Shown: positions 7,408-9,338 of the stretch, piece after piece
How the letters are laid out: each line of letters starts with the position of its first letter
Numbering within the stretch: position 1 is the stretch's first letter
Assembly: GCA_017860335.1 (NCBI GenBank)
Contig: JAFNAU010000214.1
Location: 1 to 9,338, forward strand
Length of the DNA: 9,338 nt
Direction of reading: 5' to 3'
From: Bacteroidota bacterium
GTDB taxonomy: Bacteria; Bacteroidota; Bacteroidia; Bacteroidales; Paludibacteraceae
Program-made: the position numbers and the translations under genes
Notes under the pieces: model-generated
What the model saw: the letters and a program-made list of their open reading frames with translations, nothing else
Databases searched by the model: none
What the model was told of the DNA's origin: nothing

Positions 7408-7436
7408 ATAATTAATTAAAAAAACATTATTTACAC

Positions 7437-8594
7437 ATGAAAAAGCGTTTAAAGATGCAGTGTTTCGCACTGTTCTTTTTGCTTTGCGTAGGAGGAATAG
7501 CTCATGCACAAATAAAAGAACAGACAGTAACAGTAAATTTACAAAATGCTACTCTCAGTAAGGTATTTTCCGTTATTGAGAAACAGACTACTTACCATTT
7601 TTCGTATCGCGATCTGGTCATAGACAACAAGAGCGATATTACGATTTCAAAAACGTCTGTTCCGGTTTCCGAAGTTTTAAATACCGTATTAGCCGGTCGG
7701 AATCTGGAATATACGATTATTTCTTCCAAATCAATTGTTATAACTGATAAACAGGTAAACGCAAAAGGAGGGGGTGGAAGCGTAAAAAAAGTATCAGGAT
7801 CAATAAAAGATGAGAAAGGTGAACCGATTATCGGGGCGTTAATAAAAAACAGTAGTTCTAATACGGGAGTAATGTCGGATACAAACGGAAAATTCATCTT
7901 AGAAGCATCTGAAGAATCTATCCTCACAGTATCATACATTGGATATAAAACCAAGAGAATAATTGTAAAATCAAATGATAACTTAAATATTGTTTTAGAT
8001 GAAGATGTTCGGAATTTAGATGAAGTAGTTGTAGTGGGATATGGAACACAGAGAAAGATTAATTTGACTGGATCTGTTCAGAGTATAGGCAGCAATGATA
8101 TTGTAAGACGAAGCGTTTCGAATGGTTCTAATGCATTACAAGGACTTGTTCCCGGATTAACGGCAGTACAAACTTCAGGACAACCCGGAAACGATCAGTC
8201 TTCACTGAAAATTAGAGGGTTAGGTTCATTAAATTCAACGGTTTCACCATTAATTCTTATCGATGGAGTAGAAGGAGACATGAACCGGATTGACTTGAAT
8301 AGTATAGAATCAGTATCTGTGTTAAAAGATGTGGCATCAGCGTCAATCTATGGTAGCCGTGCTTCAAACGGTGTAATCTTGATAACAACCAAACGAGGGA
8401 AAAATGGCAAAATAAAAGTGTCATTCAACGGATATACCGGTGTAAATAAACCAACATCATTGCCTGAGGAAACTAACGCTGTAGAATATATGACAGCGAT
8501 GGATCAGGCGCGCCTAAACAATAATGAAACACCTTTATATACTGACATTATTGAAATATATAAAAATGGAGGAGTAGATAACCTTAATTATTAA
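7437..8594 (+). CDS. SusC-like TonB-dependent receptor with STN domain, N-terminal part (frame ends early)
   Basis: The frame encodes 385 residues. A signal peptide (1-24, ending AHA) precedes an STN domain (about 30-103; VTVNLQNATLSKVFSVIEKQ), which marks receptors that signal to FecR anti-sigmas. A carboxypeptidase-D-regulatory-like domain follows (117-188; SGSIKDEKGEPIIGALI, VSYIGYKT), then a DEVVVVGYG segment (195-203) and the plug (206-320) with SusC hallmarks such as ALQGLVPG, LILIDGVEGD and SVLKDVASASIYGSRASNG. The frame stops at 8592-8594 after GGVDNLNY, just as the barrel begins; full SusC proteins are about 1000 residues. Sequence continuing the barrel is found in another frame from about 8584. 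The deletion at the junction removes about 43 residues that family members carry, normally starting PNTDWYD and including an NHN-type strand. As sequenced, only a periplasmic stub could be made. The sigma and FecR genes upstream indicate a trans-envelope signalling locus; the substrate, possibly a glycan, is not shown. Confidence 0.88.
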   Translation: MKKRLKMQCFALFFLLCVGGIAHAQIKEQTVTVNLQNATLSKVFSVIEKQTTYHFSYRDLVIDNKSDITISKTSVPVSEVLNTVLAGRNLEYTIISSKSIVITDKQVNAKGGGGSVKKVSGSIKDEKGEPIIGALIKNSSSNTGVMSDTNGKFILEASEESILTVSYIGYKTKRIIVKSNDNLNIVLDEDVRNLDEVVVVGYGTQRKINLTGSVQSIGSNDIVRRSVSNGSNALQGLVPGLTAVQTSGQPGNDQSSLKIRGLGSLNSTVSPLILIDGVEGDMNRIDLNSIESVSVLKDVASASIYGSRASNGVILITTKRGKNGKIKVSFNGYTGVNKPTSLPEETNAVEYMTAMDQARLNNNETPLYTDIIEIYKNGGVDNLNY

Positions 8595-9338
8595 CAATAC
8601 ATACGCAAGAACAACGGCAAGTTTAAATAGTGATATGAAGGTGAATAAATGGTTGAGCATTGGCTTGGATATGAACATGAGACAATCAGTTGCCGTATCT
8701 CCGGTTCTTGCAAGTCCGACAACGATTATCGGCTATGCCTTGACAATGACACCTATTATGTCGGGTATTAATGCCGATGGAACTTGGGGTTATGGTATTA
8801 ATGGAACAAATCCTATAGCCATGGTTCGCTTAAACGACTGTGTGTCAAAGAGTATTGCGCCTCAATATATAACAAAAGCATCAATGGTTCTCACTCCATT
8901 TAAAGGAATAACAATCAATGGTTCATATTCATGGAAAAGGGACGATAGCGAAACAAAGGCATTTGTAAAACCTTATGATACCTATGAGAATGGTGTTTTC
9001 AAAGGTTCCTTTCCAACAACAGGATCATCTGCATCCGAACAAAGATCTAAGAGCGTGTTGAAACAATATAATTTGACAGGAACATACGAAAACACTTTTG
9101 GTAAACACTATTTTAAAGGAATGCTTGGGTATCAAAGTGAAGAATTAAATGCAACCTACTTAATTACAGGACGTAAAAATTATGAATACGAAGGCTATAC
9201 CGACATTGTGAACGGTGATGCTTCAACAGCATCAAATTCATCGTCACGCACTGCATGGTCAATTCTTTCGTATCTATATAGATTAAATTACTCATTTAAT
9301 GACAAATATTTACTTGAGATTAATGGGCGTTTTGATGG
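8578..9338 (+). pseudogene. SusC-like receptor barrel continuing in a shifted frame (3' partial)
   Basis: This frame is open from 8578 to the window end without a stop. From about 8584 it reads LIINNTYARTTASLN, then MKVNKWLSIGLDMNMRQS, typical of early SusC barrel strands after the GxxxNTYYxR turn. Further on, NLTGTYENTFGKHYFKGMLG (9073-9132) and NDKYLLEINGRFDG (9298-9338) match the conserved barrel core and will continue outside the window. It clearly belongs to the receptor starting at 7437 but sits one frame over. ATG 8635 is the first in-frame methionine, but with no signal peptide a protein started there could not reach the outer membrane. I therefore treat it as the separated 3' part of a broken gene. 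Confidence 0.8.
8584..8592 (+). other. Frame-switch junction in the SusC-like receptor
   Basis: The bases TTAATTAT at 8585-8592 can be read as the end of NLNY in the upstream frame and as LII in the downstream frame. Both readings are what the family expects on their respective sides. This is the footprint left when DNA between two copies of an 8-bp direct repeat is lost. The ancestral second copy is inferred, not seen. Confidence 0.5.

Larger units (their letters stand above)
7093..7436. other. 344-nt regulatory gap between anti-sigma and receptor genes
   Basis: No coding region is credible here. Besides the separately listed terminator-like hairpin, inverted repeat, promoter element and leader hairpin, it holds an imperfect inverted repeat: ATGTAAATGC (7133-7142) against GCATTATACAT (7160-7170), pairing with one bulged base around a 17-nt loop. 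It lies 40 nt after the anti-sigma stop and has no T-tract. Confidence 0.5.

Noticed and set aside
7093..7436. Invertible promoter or phase-variation switch before the receptor
   Set aside because: The inverted repeats here are adjacent hairpin arms, not separated recombination sites, and no recombinase gene is in the window.
7592..7954. 120-residue open frame on the - strand
   Set aside because: It is antisense to the STN and regulatory-like domains of the receptor, whose sense reading is clearly conserved.
8570..8600. Programmed ribosomal frameshift in the SusC-like gene
   Set aside because: No slippery heptamer or stimulatory structure is evident, and a conserved segment is missing, which a frameshift would not restore.

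Overview
The window looks like a chromosomal segment of a Bacteroidota bacterium, most likely order Bacteroidales. The evidence is two TonB-dependent outer-membrane receptors of Bacteroidota type (one Oar-like, one SusC-like with an STN domain), a BACON-domain lipoprotein, an ECF sigma/FecR anti-sigma pair, A-rich leaders without Shine-Dalgarno sequences, and -7 promoter elements of the TAnnTTTG type. All genes lie on the + strand. The species cannot be named from this sequence.

Region 1 (1-3740) is the end of an outer-membrane operon. It holds the beta-barrel of an Oar-like receptor (5' end outside the window), then 16 nt later a five-domain surface lipoprotein (BACON-OB-BACON-OB-OB), closed by a clear intrinsic terminator at 3707-3738. 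The pair probably acts as a TonB-dependent transporter and its surface partner; the ligand is unknown.

Region 2 (3741-5471) holds a monocistronic gene for a conserved FAD-dependent dehydrogenase (COG2509-like) with its own candidate promoter. The gene appears broken at both ends. The family N-terminus (from ATG 3808) runs into a frame change after six codons, and the family C-terminus, including the conserved GEGAGYAGG segment, is missing. A plausible last ten codons remain in another frame.

Region 3 (5472-9338) is a trans-envelope signalling locus: an ECF sigma factor, a FecR-type anti-sigma factor, a 344-nt regulatory gap with several inverted repeats, and an STN-bearing SusC-like receptor. 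In the known scheme for such loci, ligand binding by the receptor is passed through its STN domain to FecR, which releases the sigma factor to transcribe the receptor operon. Here the receptor frame closes at 8594 and the barrel continues in another frame to the window edge. About 43 conserved residues seem to be missing at the switch.

The most notable pattern is that three frame-changing internal deletions can be inferred in about 5 kb. Each joint can be read in both frames as family-like sequence, as expected if a stretch between two short direct repeats was lost. This could be real gene decay or an assembly collapse; raw reads would decide. I found no tRNA, rRNA, CRISPR array, insertion sequence or phage gene.
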